DNA from: Nocardioides sp. URHA0020
GTDB lineage: Bacteria > Actinomycetota > Actinomycetes > Propionibacteriales > Nocardioidaceae
Length of the DNA stretch: 64,000 bases
Reading direction: 5' to 3'
NCBI RefSeq assembly: GCF_000620705.1
Contig: NZ_JIAR01000033.1
Coordinates: 1 to 64,000, forward strand
Below the pieces are notes generated by a model. That model was not told the origin of the DNA. It searched no databases and saw nothing but the letters and a program-made list of their open reading frames with translations. Positions within the stretch are counted from its first letter, which is position 1, and each line of letters starts with the position of its first letter. Positions 37,197 to 45,819 of the stretch are shown piece by piece. The translations under genes were made by a program, and so were the position numbers.

Positions 37197-38207
37197 TCAC
37201 CAGCCGGATGCCGAGGCGAGCTCCATCGTCCGCTCGGGCCAGAACTGACCGGCCTGGGGCCCTCCGTTGCACTCCCCGTCGCTCTCGCCGGGCGGCTTGA
37301 CCCACACGTACGCGTCGAGCGTGTCGGAGCCGGAGACCGGACCGGGGTCGGTGCCGAAGGCCCGCCCGGGCGGGTTGCACCAGTCCTTCGTGGCGCCGAA
37401 CCCGTTGCGTCCGCTGTCGATGATGAAGTGCGTCCCGCCCAGCAGGCCGCTGAGCTCCTCGCCGTACGACTGCTCGTCGTCGTCGGTCTGGAAGTTCGAG
37501 ACGTTCGTCGAGAAGCCGCGGACGTCGGCGATCCCGGCGTCCTCGAGCAGCGGTGCGAGCTCGTCGGGGGCGATCCAGTGCGAGTGACCGCCGTCGATGT
37601 ACGTCGTCACCCCCGCCTTCGTGAGGCGCTCGCCGGCGTCCTTGATCAGACCGACCCGCTCGTCGCGGTCGCCGCACTCCAGCAGCGAGGAGAGCCCGTC
37701 GGGCTCGACGACGGCGGCCGCCGGGCCGGCCTCCGCGGCCTTCGCGATCTCGCCGACCCACGGCCCGTACTCGTCGGCGGGCAGGCCACCGGCGGAGTGC
37801 TGACCGGTGCAGTCCCGGTCCGGGACGCCGTACACGACGAAGGTCGGCAGGCGGCCGGCCTCGGCCGCGGCGGCGACGATCTGCTGGACGTACGGACCGA
37901 CCGACCCGGCGGGGTACTCCTCGGGGGTCAGCCAGATCCCCTGCGGGATCTGCTCGAGCCGGGTGAAGACCTCGGAGCCGCGAGCGTCGCCGCTGGACTT
38001 CGCCGAGGCGGCGGCCTGCGCCACCTTGGAGTCCGGGTCGGCGTACTGGTCGTGGTCGGCGTAGGGGTTCGCGCCGGTGGCGTCGCGGGTCTCGCTCGCC
38101 ACGGCGTCGGGCTGCTGGGCCGGATCGCTGCCGGAGCAGGCCGTCAGCGACGCGCAGGCGACCAGCACGGCCGCGGCCAGCGCGCGGGACGGTCGAGGGA
38201 GGAGCAC
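37197..38207 (-). CDS. GH6 endoglucanase-like lipoprotein
   Basis: The 336-residue precursor is a lipoprotein (lipobox LTAC, Cys24) with a glycoside hydrolase family 6 domain. YGVPDRDC at 126-133 and VVEPDG with the acid Asp170 match the family catalytic region, followed by NVSNFQ, WCNPPGRAFG and WVKPPGESDG. GH6 enzymes cut beta-1,4-glucans. A membrane synthase together with a GH6 hydrolase is known from Streptomyces cellulose-like glycan synthesis (CslA with CslZ). Confidence 0.9.
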   Translation of the reverse strand: MLLPRPSRALAAAVLVACASLTACSGSDPAQQPDAVASETRDATGANPYADHDQYADPDSKVAQAAASAKSSGDARGSEVFTRLEQIPQGIWLTPEEYPAGSVGPYVQQIVAAAAEAGRLPTFVVYGVPDRDCTGQHSAGGLPADEYGPWVGEIAKAAEAGPAAAVVEPDGLSSLLECGDRDERVGLIKDAGERLTKAGVTTYIDGGHSHWIAPDELAPLLEDAGIADVRGFSTNVSNFQTDDDEQSYGEELSGLLGGTHFIIDSGRNGFGATKDWCNPPGRAFGTDPGPVSGSDTLDAYVWVKPPGESDGECNGGPQAGQFWPERTMELASASGW

Positions 38208-38259
38208 GGCGCCATCATGCCAAGGCGCCCAACCCTCCCCCGACCGCCCCGCCGGTCGG

Positions 38260-39678
38260 TCAGCCCCTGCGGCCGGGCGCGAAGAGGCTCGCGACCGCCG
38301 CCACGGCCACGGCTGCGGCGCCGGTCAGCAGGGCCGGCCCGATGGCGCCGTCGTACCCGCTCGGGGTGAGCTGGCCCCCGTTGCCGAGGAAGACCGCGAC
38401 GAGCACGGCGATGCCGAGCGCGACGCCGAACTCGCGGATCGTGGAGTTCGCCGAGCTGGCGATCGCGAAGTCGCCGTCCGGCAGCCCGTCCAACACCATC
38501 GAGGCCCCCGGCGCGAAGGTCAGGCCCATGCCGACGCCCGCCATGATCAGCGGCACGACGAAGGACGAGTAGTCCGCGGCGTTCTCGGTGATCACGGCGA
38601 ACCACACCAGCGACACCGTCTGGAGGACCAGGCCGGTGAAGAGCAGCGCCCGGTAGCCCACGCGGCCGACCAGCGCGCCGGCGATCGGCGCGACCACCAT
38701 CGGCGCCGCGGTCCACGGCAGCGTGCGGATGCCGGCCTCGAGCGGGCTGTAGCCCTGCACGATCTGCAGATACTGCGCCAGCAGGAAGACGGTGCCGAAC
38801 ATGCCCAGCGTGAACATCAGGAAGATGATGTTGGCGACCGAGAAGCGCCGCGAGCGGAAGAGCCGCAGGGGCAGCACGGCGTACGTGCGGGTGCGGGCCC
38901 AGACGACGTACGCCGGCAGCAGCACGGCGGCCAGCACCAGCGGGCCGAGCACCAGCGGGTCGCTCCAGCCGTCGTCGTTGCCGTGCACGATGCCCCAGAT
39001 GCCGAGGAAGACGGCGCCACCGAGGAGCAGCACGCCGATCGGGTCGAGCCGCTGCCAGGCGCCCTTCGACTCGGGGATGGCCACGAGCAGCAACGGGACC
39101 GCGACGACGGCGACCGGGACGTTGAGCCAGAAGATCGCCTGCCAGCTGACCCCCTCGACGACGGCGCCGCCGATGACCGGGCCGAGCGCGACGCCCAGGC
39201 CGGACACCCCGCCCCAGATGCCGATGGCGGCGGCGCGCATCGCCGGCGGGACGGCGGCGGCGAGCAGGGTCAGCGAGAGCGGCATGATCGCCGCGGCGCC
39301 GAGGCCCTGGACCGCCCGGGCGGCGATCAGCGCCTCCGAGGAGGTGCTCAGCGCCGACGCGATCGAGGCGAGCGTGAAGACCGTGACGCCGGCGAGCATC
39401 ATCCGGCGCCGACCGAGCCGGTCACCCAGCGTCGCGGCCGGGAGCATGAAGGTCGCGAAGGTCAGCGTGTAGGCGTTCAGGAACCAGGACAGCTGGCCGA
39501 CCGAGGAGCCGAGGTCGACCTGGATCACCGGCAGCGCGCTGGTCATCACCAGGTTGTCGAGGGTGGCCATGAACATCGGGAGCGAGGCGGCGACGATCGC
39601 GACCCAGACGGGGATCCGCCGGGATCGGGGCGCGACCGGCTCCGGGGCTGCGACCCGGGGTGTGTCGAGAGTGGACAT
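38260..39678 (-). CDS. MFS drug:proton antiporter (DHA2/EmrB type, 14 helices)
   Basis: The 472-residue protein has about 14 transmembrane helices and the DHA2 motifs LGDRLGRRRMML after helix 2 and WLNVPVAVVA in the middle. It probably exports a drug or toxic metabolite. ATG 39678 follows GGAG. It is divergent from a TetR gene, and a palindrome lies between the two starts, so its control by that repressor is likely. Confidence 0.88.
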   Translation of the reverse strand: MSTLDTPRVAAPEPVAPRSRRIPVWVAIVAASLPMFMATLDNLVMTSALPVIQVDLGSSVGQLSWFLNAYTLTFATFMLPAATLGDRLGRRRMMLAGVTVFTLASIASALSTSSEALIAARAVQGLGAAAIMPLSLTLLAAAVPPAMRAAAIGIWGGVSGLGVALGPVIGGAVVEGVSWQAIFWLNVPVAVVAVPLLLVAIPESKGAWQRLDPIGVLLLGGAVFLGIWGIVHGNDDGWSDPLVLGPLVLAAVLLPAYVVWARTRTYAVLPLRLFRSRRFSVANIIFLMFTLGMFGTVFLLAQYLQIVQGYSPLEAGIRTLPWTAAPMVVAPIAGALVGRVGYRALLFTGLVLQTVSLVWFAVITENAADYSSFVVPLIMAGVGMGLTFAPGASMVLDGLPDGDFAIASSANSTIREFGVALGIAVLVAVFLGNGGQLTPSGYDGAIGPALLTGAAAVAVAAVASLFAPGRRG

Positions 39679-39708
39679 CAGGATCTCCGTCACAAGAAGG
39701 CATTGAAT

Positions 39709-39738
39709 GATTACTTGGTGTCCCGACCTTAAGTAATC
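39709..39738. promoter_or_regulatory. TetR-type operator between MFS transporter and tetR
   Basis: GATTACTT (39709-39716) and AAGTAATC (39731-39738) are exact reverse complements separated by 14 bases. They lie between the divergent starts of the MFS gene and tetR in an AT-rich stretch with promoter-like AT content. A repressor bound here would block both genes. The 8-base half-sites are stronger than any other dyad nearby. Confidence 0.65.
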
Positions 39739-39748
39739 GACTGATAAC

Positions 39749-40351
39749 ATGTCAACCATGAAGGCGGAGCGAGTCACCCGGATGTCCGCGGAGGACCGTC
39801 GCGAGCTGGTGCTGCAGGCCGGCACGCGGGCGTTCGCCCACGGCGGCTACCACGGCACCAGCACCGATGCGGTCGCCAGGGAGGCCGGGGTCTCCCAGCC
39901 GTACGTCGTGCGCATCTTCGGGACCAAGCTCGACCTCTTCCTGGAGGTGTTCGAGCGAGCGGTCGGCCGGATCAAGGCGGCGTTCGAGGACGTCCTCGAG
40001 GAGCGGTCGTTCGACCCGGACAGCGAGGACGACAAGGCCCGGATGGGCCTGGCGTACACCGAGCTCCTGCGCGACCACGACTTCCTCCAGGTGATGATGC
40101 ACGGCTTCTCCAACGGCGACGTGCCGGAGATCGCCGGCGCCGCCCGGCGGTGCATGGGTGACGTCTTCGCGACCATCCAGCGCACCGGCTGGGACGACGA
40201 GAAGGTCCGCGACTTCGTGGCCTACGGGATGCTGCTCAACGTGATGATCTCGATGCGTGCCCCCGAGCACCTGGAGCCCGGCGACCCACTGACGACACTG
40301 GCGACCTGCGCCTTCGGCGACGGGCTCGAGGTGCTTCAATCGCCCGCGTGA
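39749..40351 (+). CDS. TetR-family repressor of the MFS transporter
   Basis: The 200-residue protein has the TetR helix-turn-helix (GTRAFAHGGYHGTSTDAVAREAGVSQPYVVRIFGTKLDL, about residues 25-63; only its outline is given) and a C-terminal helical domain. It starts at ATG 39749, with ATG 39758 possible. The GTGA overlap with maf indicates co-transcription. The operator at 39709-39738 suggests it represses its own gene and the exporter. Confidence 0.88.
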   Translation: MSTMKAERVTRMSAEDRRELVLQAGTRAFAHGGYHGTSTDAVAREAGVSQPYVVRIFGTKLDLFLEVFERAVGRIKAAFEDVLEERSFDPDSEDDKARMGLAYTELLRDHDFLQVMMHGFSNGDVPEIAGAARRCMGDVFATIQRTGWDDEKVRDFVAYGMLLNVMISMRAPEHLEPGDPLTTLATCAFGDGLEVLQSPA

Positions 40352-40950
40352 CCACTCTCGTCCTGGCCTCCCAGTCCCCCGCCCGTCTGGCCACCCTGCG
40401 CAGCGCCGGGGTCGACCCGGTGGTGATCGTGTCGGGCGTCGACGAGTCCCAGCTCCAGGGACTGCCTCCGGCCGAGCTCGCGCTGCAGCTGGCCGAGCTG
40501 AAGGTCGCCGCAGTGGTGAGCGGGGACGGCGTACCCGCCGGTGCACTCGTGCTCGGCTGCGACTCCGTGCTCGACCTCGACGGCGAGGCGCTGGGCAAGC
40601 CGGACGACGCCGAGGACGCCGTACGCCGATGGCGCGCGATGCGAGGCCGGTCGGGCGTGCTGCGCACCGGACACTGCCTGCACGACTCGGCCACGGGTCA
40701 GGTGGCCGCGGCCACCGCCTCGACGGTCGTGCACTTCGCGGACGTCAGCGACGACGAGATCGCGGCGTACGTCGCGACCGGCGAGCCGCTGGTCGTCGCC
40801 GGCGCCTTCACGGTCGACGGTCTCGGTGGCGCGTTCGTCACCGGCATCGAGGGCGACCACCACAACGTCGTCGGCGTCAGCCTGCCGCTGCTCAGGGAGC
40901 TGGTGGCCGAGCTGGGTCACTCGTGGACGGAGCTGTGGGCACGTCCGTGA
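40348..40950 (+). CDS. maf: Maf-like nucleoside triphosphate pyrophosphatase
   Basis: The 200-residue protein has the Maf signature LASQSPARLATL at 6-17 and GCDSVLDLDG, and the later GLGGAFVTGIEGDHHNVVG segment. Maf proteins hydrolyse non-canonical or excess nucleotides to monophosphates and have been linked to septum formation. GTG 40348 overlaps the tetR stop. In M. tuberculosis the homologue lies between accE5 and accA3, so the gene order here is disrupted by insertions. Confidence 0.92.
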   Translation: MTTLVLASQSPARLATLRSAGVDPVVIVSGVDESQLQGLPPAELALQLAELKVAAVVSGDGVPAGALVLGCDSVLDLDGEALGKPDDAEDAVRRWRAMRGRSGVLRTGHCLHDSATGQVAAATASTVVHFADVSDDEIAAYVATGEPLVVAGAFTVDGLGGAFVTGIEGDHHNVVGVSLPLLRELVAELGHSWTELWARP

Positions 40951-41458
40951 CCGGCGGCTCGACGAGCTCGCTCATCTCGAGGACCTGGAGGGGGTTGGTC
41001 TTGAGCTCGGCCAGGTGCACCGGGCGCTGGAAGACCAGCGTGCGGAAGAGGTAGAACCGCGCCACCATGCCGAGGAAGAGCCCGACGACGTTGGCCGACA
41101 GGTTGTCCGACCACGGGTCGTTGTGGTCGAGCACGTGCCGGCTGAACCACAGCAGCCCGATCGGGATCAGCATCGTGCCGACGTTGATCACCACGAACAT
41201 CAGCCGGCCACCGTCGGCGGTGCGCGGCGGACGGTCCTTGAAGACCCAGTTGCGGCTGCCGCGATAGCTGACGGCCATGCCGATCAGGTTCGCGACCACG
41301 TACGCCAGGTAGGGCTGGTCCGCGAGGGGCGCGTCGTACCCGGCACCGAAGCCGTGGACCAGCAGGTTGAAGATCACCAGGGCGAGCACGGTCGCGAGAC
41401 CACCGACCGCGAGGAACCGGTAAGCCTCGGTGAAGATCCGATGCCACCGGTCGCCCAT
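40892..41458 (-). CDS. GtrA-like membrane protein
   Basis: The 188-residue protein has four transmembrane helices in the GtrA pattern (AYRFLAVGGLATVLALVIFNLL, then VVANLIGMAVSYRGSRNWVF). Proteins of this family are thought to move polyprenol-linked sugars across the membrane. The 3' end overlaps the maf gene by 59 bp on the opposite strand. The last 40 residues are polar and not conserved. Confidence 0.85.
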   Translation of the reverse strand: MGDRWHRIFTEAYRFLAVGGLATVLALVIFNLLVHGFGAGYDAPLADQPYLAYVVANLIGMAVSYRGSRNWVFKDRPPRTADGGRLMFVVINVGTMLIPIGLLWFSRHVLDHNDPWSDNLSANVVGLFLGMVARFYLFRTLVFQRPVHLAELKTNPLQVLEMSELVEPPVTDVPTAPSTSDPARPPAP

Positions 41459-41485
41459 GTCGTCAAGGCTAACCGCTGACCCCGG

Positions 41486-42154
41486 TCAGGACGGCAGTGA
41501 CGGCCCCCGCACCACCTTGATGTTGAAGTCGGAGCCCCCGAGGGCGACGGCCGTGCGGATCCACAGGGCCAGGAACATCTCCGGCCCGCGGGCGGTCTCG
41601 AGCCCGCCGAGGTCGATCACGTCGGAGTGCCCGAGCTCGCGCAGCAGCGCGACGACCGCAGCCTTGGCCCCCGGGTCGTCGCCCGACACGAAGACCGTCG
41701 TCCCCTCCGGCAGCCGCGCCGGATCGACCATCACCGCGTTGTTCATCGTGTTGAGGGTCTTCACGACCAGGGCCTCGGGGTGGGCCCGCTGCAGCTGCTC
41801 GGCGAGCGAGTCGTCGTCCTTGACGAACAGCCGTGGGGGGAAGCCCTGGCTGTGGTCGAGCGGGTTCGACAGGTCCAGGAGCACCCGGCCGACGAGCTCG
41901 GGCCCGACCTCCGCGAGGACGCCGAGCGCGATGTCACCGCCCAGCGCGTTGACGACGAGGTCCGCGCCGGTCACCGATCCCGCGAACGGCGCCAGGGCCA
42001 CGCCGGCGTGCGCCGCCGCCCAGGCTGCGTGCTCGTCGCGGCCGGCCGTGACCGAGGGTTCGCGGGTCGCCATGGTGACGTGGTGGCCGAGGTCGTCGAG
42101 TCGTCCGGCGACGGACCGGCCGACGCCGCCGGTGCCCAGCACGGTGATGTCCAT
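41486..42154 (-). CDS. NADPH-dependent F420 reductase-like Rossmann protein
   Basis: The 222-residue protein starts MDITVLGTGGVGRSVAG, a Rossmann loop typical of the F420-dependent NADP oxidoreductase and NADPH-dependent F420 reductase group, with MATRE after the second strand and the FVSGDDPGAKAAV segment. It probably binds NADP(H). Whether it uses F420 is unproven. ATG 42154 is preferred over an upstream in-frame ATG at 42175 without context support. Confidence 0.8.
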   Translation of the reverse strand: MDITVLGTGGVGRSVAGRLDDLGHHVTMATREPSVTAGRDEHAAWAAAHAGVALAPFAGSVTGADLVVNALGGDIALGVLAEVGPELVGRVLLDLSNPLDHSQGFPPRLFVKDDDSLAEQLQRAHPEALVVKTLNTMNNAVMVDPARLPEGTTVFVSGDDPGAKAAVVALLRELGHSDVIDLGGLETARGPEMFLALWIRTAVALGGSDFNIKVVRGPSLPS

Positions 42155-42200
42155 GTTGTGACCGTAGGACCTCAACCGGACTTGAGGTCAACGGTCCGGC

Positions 42201-43373
42201 TCACTCGACCGGCAGGCCGAGCCCCCGCGCGATCAGCATCCGCTGCACCTCGGAGGTGCCCTCGCCGATCTCGAGCACCTTGGCGTCGCGGTAGAAGCGA
42301 GCCACCGGGTACTCCTCCATGAAGCCGTAGCCACCGAAGACCTGGGTGGCGATCCGGGTGCCGGTGACGGCCGACTCGGTGGCGTACAGCTTCGCGACCG
42401 CGGCGGCCTGCTTGAACTCCTTGACCGGCGCGCCGGCGTCCTTCATCGCGGCGGCGCGATAGGTCAGCAGGCGGCTGGCGTGCAGCATCACCTCGAGGTC
42501 GGCGATCTGGAAGGCCAACCCCTGCTTGCGCCCGATCGGGCCGCCGAAGGTCTGCCGGTCCCCGGCGTACTGCAGGCTCATGTCGAGGCAGGCCTGGAGA
42601 CAGCCGACCGCCAGGGCGGCGATCGCGACCCGGCCGTCGTCGAGGGTGGCGAGGAACTGGGCGTAGCCGCGGCCGCGCTCGCCCAGGAGGTTGGCCTCGG
42701 GCACGCGGACGTCCTCGAACGACAGCGGGTGCGTGTCGGAGGCGTGCCAGCCGAGCTTGTCGTACGCCTTCTCGGCGGTGAAGCCGGGCGTGCCGCTCGG
42801 CACGATGATCGTGCTGATCTCGGGACGGCCCCCTTCGCGCTCGCCGGTGCGCGCGGTCACCGTCACCAGGCTGGTGATGTCGGAGCCCGAGTTGGTGATG
42901 AACTGCTTCGCGCCGTTGACGACCCACTCGCCGTCCTCGAGCGTCGCCCTGGTCCTGGTCGCGCCGGCGTCGGAGCCGGCACCGGGCTCGGTGAGTCCGA
43001 AGCCGGCGAGCCGCTCCCCCGACACCAGGTCGGGCAGCCAGGTCTGACGCTGCTCCTCGGTGCCGTAGGTGAGGATCGGGTTGATGCCGAGGCCCACCGC
43101 CGCCTCGAGCGTGATGCCCATGGACTGGTCGACGCGACCGATCTCCTCGATCGCGACGCACAGGCTGGTGAAGTCGCCGTCGTCCCCGGCGCCGCCGTAC
43201 TCCTCCGGGGCGGCGAGGCCGAAGAGGCCGAGCGCGCCCATCTTGCGCACGATGTCGACCGGGAAGTGGTGGTCGCGGTCCCACTGCGCGGCGTGCGGCG
43301 CGATCTCCGCCGCGGCGAAGGACCGGACGGTACGGCGGAACTCCTCGTGCTCACGGGACAGCTCGTAGGTCAT
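42201..43373 (-). CDS. Acyl-CoA dehydrogenase
   Basis: The 390-residue enzyme has the family signatures GFGLTEPGAGSD (about 125-136) and QVFGGYGFMEEYPVAR, with the catalytic base of short/medium-chain type in EYPVARFYRDAK. It oxidises an acyl-CoA to the 2-enoyl-CoA with FAD, delivering electrons to ETF. The substrate is unknown. ATG 43373 (MTYELSREHEEF) is chosen. The gene stands alone. Confidence 0.93.
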   Translation of the reverse strand: MTYELSREHEEFRRTVRSFAAAEIAPHAAQWDRDHHFPVDIVRKMGALGLFGLAAPEEYGGAGDDGDFTSLCVAIEEIGRVDQSMGITLEAAVGLGINPILTYGTEEQRQTWLPDLVSGERLAGFGLTEPGAGSDAGATRTRATLEDGEWVVNGAKQFITNSGSDITSLVTVTARTGEREGGRPEISTIIVPSGTPGFTAEKAYDKLGWHASDTHPLSFEDVRVPEANLLGERGRGYAQFLATLDDGRVAIAALAVGCLQACLDMSLQYAGDRQTFGGPIGRKQGLAFQIADLEVMLHASRLLTYRAAAMKDAGAPVKEFKQAAAVAKLYATESAVTGTRIATQVFGGYGFMEEYPVARFYRDAKVLEIGEGTSEVQRMLIARGLGLPVE

Positions 43374-43395
43374 GCTCCGCACCCTAGCCGTTTGG

Positions 43396-44310
43396 TTAGC
43401 GGTTGTTAACCTCGCCGGTCTGCAGACGTCGCTCCTCCCGGCGGCGCTCGAGCTCGGTCACGACCGCGGCCGCCTCCTCCTGGAGCACGGCGACGTCGTC
43501 GGCGCTGAAGTCGCGCGGGACGACGTCGACCACGCAGCAGTTGCCGAGCACCTCCCCGCCCGAGGTGATCAGGGGCGCGCCGGCGTAGCTGCGGGCCCCG
43601 TCGTGCAGCGCCGTGGGGTTGAGGCGGTGCAGGACGTCGACCCGCACGTCCGGGACGACGTACGGCTCACGGGTGCGCACGCTGGTCGCGCAGAAGGACC
43701 ACTCGATCGGGCTGCCCGCCGCCTCCGCGATCCAGGTGCCGCGGCCACCGTGGCTGCCGACGAAGCACTGTGCGCCGTCGAGCACGATGCTCACGCCCCC
43801 GAGAGCCGCGTGGAGCCGCTGCGCAGCCCGGCTGGCCACCTGGTCGAGCTCGACGCGCATCTCGGGCGCGAAGGGATCGAGCGAGAGCATCTCGGTGATC
43901 CGCTCGGGGCGTGGGGTGCGCCCGCGCAGCAGGGTGTTCATGGCGACCCGAGCCCAGTCCCAGGACGGCGGCGTCGCCTCGCTCCCCCGGGCCGCGATGC
44001 CGCGGTAGGAGGAGATCCGGACCGACATCGAGCGACCGACGAGACCAGCCGCCCCACCCGTCGCCACCAGGGCCGCCGCGATCCGGGCGAGCTCGTCCAG
44101 GGTCGGGTGGGGCAGGTCCGCCGGCAGGCCGGCGCGCTCGCAGGCGTCGGCCCAGGTGCGCGCGACGACGTCCGTCGTCCCCATCCACAGGGCGTGCCGG
44201 ACGTCCTCGGCGGTCGGGGCGTGCAGCCCGTGGCTGCGCAGCTTGCCCGGCGAGCCGGCGGCGTCGCTGGTGGTGATGGTGGTCAGCTCCGAGCTACTGA
44301 CGGTGGTCAT
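43396..44310 (-). CDS. GAF-domain protein of the chemosensory cluster
   Basis: The 304-residue protein has a helical N-terminal half (about 1-145) that I do not recognise and a C-terminal GAF domain (VSIVLDGAQCFVGSHGG, then GAPLITSGGEVLGNCCVVD). It ends in a charged tail. No output domain is attached. It follows the tri-CheW gene after 27 bp and is probably in the same operon, so it may be a soluble sensor for that system. Confidence 0.8.
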   Translation of the reverse strand: MTTVSSSELTTITTSDAAGSPGKLRSHGLHAPTAEDVRHALWMGTTDVVARTWADACERAGLPADLPHPTLDELARIAAALVATGGAAGLVGRSMSVRISSYRGIAARGSEATPPSWDWARVAMNTLLRGRTPRPERITEMLSLDPFAPEMRVELDQVASRAAQRLHAALGGVSIVLDGAQCFVGSHGGRGTWIAEAAGSPIEWSFCATSVRTREPYVVPDVRVDVLHRLNPTALHDGARSYAGAPLITSGGEVLGNCCVVDVVPRDFSADDVAVLQEEAAAVVTELERRREERRLQTGEVNNR

Positions 44311-44337
44311 GGTCTTCCTACTTCACGTCAGCGGGTG

Positions 44338-45819
44338 TCATGCCGCGGTGGGTTGGACGGTCGACGAGTGGTCCTCGCCGAGCCCGAGGGTGTCGGCCAC
44401 GTGCAGGAGGTCGAGCGCCGGCACGAGCCGGGTCCCCCCGGAGAGCCGCACCAGCGGGGCGTCGTGGACCGCGCGGGTCAGGTCGTGCCTCGGGACGACG
44501 CGGTGGTCCGGGTCGGTCCACACGATCGGCTCGATGCCGCCGAGCGAGTCGACCGCGAGCGCGATCTGCTCGCCGTCGAGCTCGACGAGCAGCAGGCACG
44601 ACGACGGTCCGCGCTCCCCCGGCTCCTGGCCGAGGACCGTCGCCAGCGGGACGACCGGCACCGTCCGGCCGCGGTGCACGAGGACGCCGAGGACGTGGTC
44701 GACCGCGGACGGCGTGAGCGCGTCCGGGAACGGCAGGATCTCCACCACCTGCTCGAGCGGCGAGGCGAGCCCGACGCCTGCGGTGTAGGTCAGGTACGCA
44801 GGCCCGCGGGTCGCTCCGTCGGTCGCTCCGTCGGTCGCTCCGTCGGTCGCCGCGCTGCCGAGGTCGCCGGCGCCGGTCTCCTCGGTGTTGACCGAGGCCA
44901 GCGCGAGCAGGGTCCCGTCGGCCCGCAGACCCGGCCCGTCGAGCACGAGGCAGGCGCCGTCCGCGACCTCGAGCACGCCGCGGACGAGCTCGACGCGGTG
45001 GTTGGCGAAGCCGGGGACCGGCAGCACGCCGTCGCCGGCGACGCGCAGCTCGATCAGGTCGGAGACCGCGAGCACGACGTAGCCGGGGCCGAGGTCGAGC
45101 ACGACCCCGGCGCACACCTCCTCCGGCTCCAGCGCGGACAGGCCGATCATCGTCATCGGGTCGACGACGGGGACGTCGCGGCCGGCGTACGACGTGACGC
45201 CGAGGCAGTCGCCCCCGGTCAGCAGGGTGGCGCGCAGGTCGGTGAGCGGGATCGTCGTGTGGATCACGTCGACCTCGACGGCCAGCACCTGCTCCCCGCA
45301 GCGCACGAGCGTCAGGCTGGCGCCGCGCCCCGCCCGGGGTCCGGCGGAGGTGTCGGCCGCAGGCTGCTCCGGCACGCGCGGCATGCCGGGCAGCGCGAGC
45401 AGGTGGGCCGCATCCAGCACGCTGACCGGGCGCGTCGGGTCCTCGTGCTGGAAGGCGTGCGAGACGAGCAGGTCACCGGACGCCGTCGACAGCTCGACGA
45501 GATCCCTGTCCGGCACCCGGGTGACACCCCGGACCCGGTCGACCACGAGTCCGAGGACGTGGTGCTCGTGCACCACCACGACCACCACCTGGTCGGCAGG
45601 CGGGATCTCGTCGAGTCCCAGCAGCGGGCGCAGGTCGAGGACCGGCAGGACCATGGAGCGCAGCCCCATCGCGCCCACCAGCCCGGTGGCGGCCACCGGC
45701 AGCGGTGCGAGCGTCTCCGGCCGTGGCACGACCTCCCGCAGCGCCGACAGCGGCAGAGCGAGGTCGAGGTCACCGAGCTGCAGGAGCCCGTAGACGGGAT
45801 CGGTGGTCACGAAGGTCAC
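44338..45819 (-). CDS. Protein with three CheW-like domains
   Basis: The 493-residue protein has three consecutive CheW-like domains, about 1-145, 165-310 and 335-480. Each shows the alternating hydrophobic strands and a VPVVDL-type motif. CheW normally couples chemoreceptors to the kinase CheA. Fusions of three are unusual. A linker encodes three exact 12-bp repeats (44809-44844) giving [12 protein letters not shown]. It overlaps the receptor gene by 4 bp. No CheA is seen in the window. Confidence 0.85.
   Translation of the reverse strand: MTFVTTDPVYGLLQLGDLDLALPLSALREVVPRPETLAPLPVAATGLVGAMGLRSMVLPVLDLRPLLGLDEIPPADQVVVVVVHEHHVLGLVVDRVRGVTRVPDRDLVELSTASGDLLVSHAFQHEDPTRPVSVLDAAHLLALPGMPRVPEQPAADTSAGPRAGRGASLTLVRCGEQVLAVEVDVIHTTIPLTDLRATLLTGGDCLGVTSYAGRDVPVVDPMTMIGLSALEPEEVCAGVVLDLGPGYVVLAVSDLIELRVAGDGVLPVPGFANHRVELVRGVLEVADGACLVLDGPGLRADGTLLALASVNTEETGAGDLGSAATDGATDGATDGATRGPAYLTYTAGVGLASPLEQVVEILPFPDALTPSAVDHVLGVLVHRGRTVPVVPLATVLGQEPGERGPSSCLLLVELDGEQIALAVDSLGGIEPIVWTDPDHRVVPRHDLTRAVHDAPLVRLSGGTRLVPALDLLHVADTLGLGEDHSSTVQPTAA
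44809..44844. repeat. 12-bp tandem repeat in the CheW protein linker
   Basis: GGTCGCTCCGTC is repeated three times without mismatch, followed by a partial fourth copy. The repeat encodes the four-residue unit TDGA in the linker before the third CheW domain. Because its length is a multiple of three, gain or loss of units would alter linker length without breaking the frame. Confidence 0.9.
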
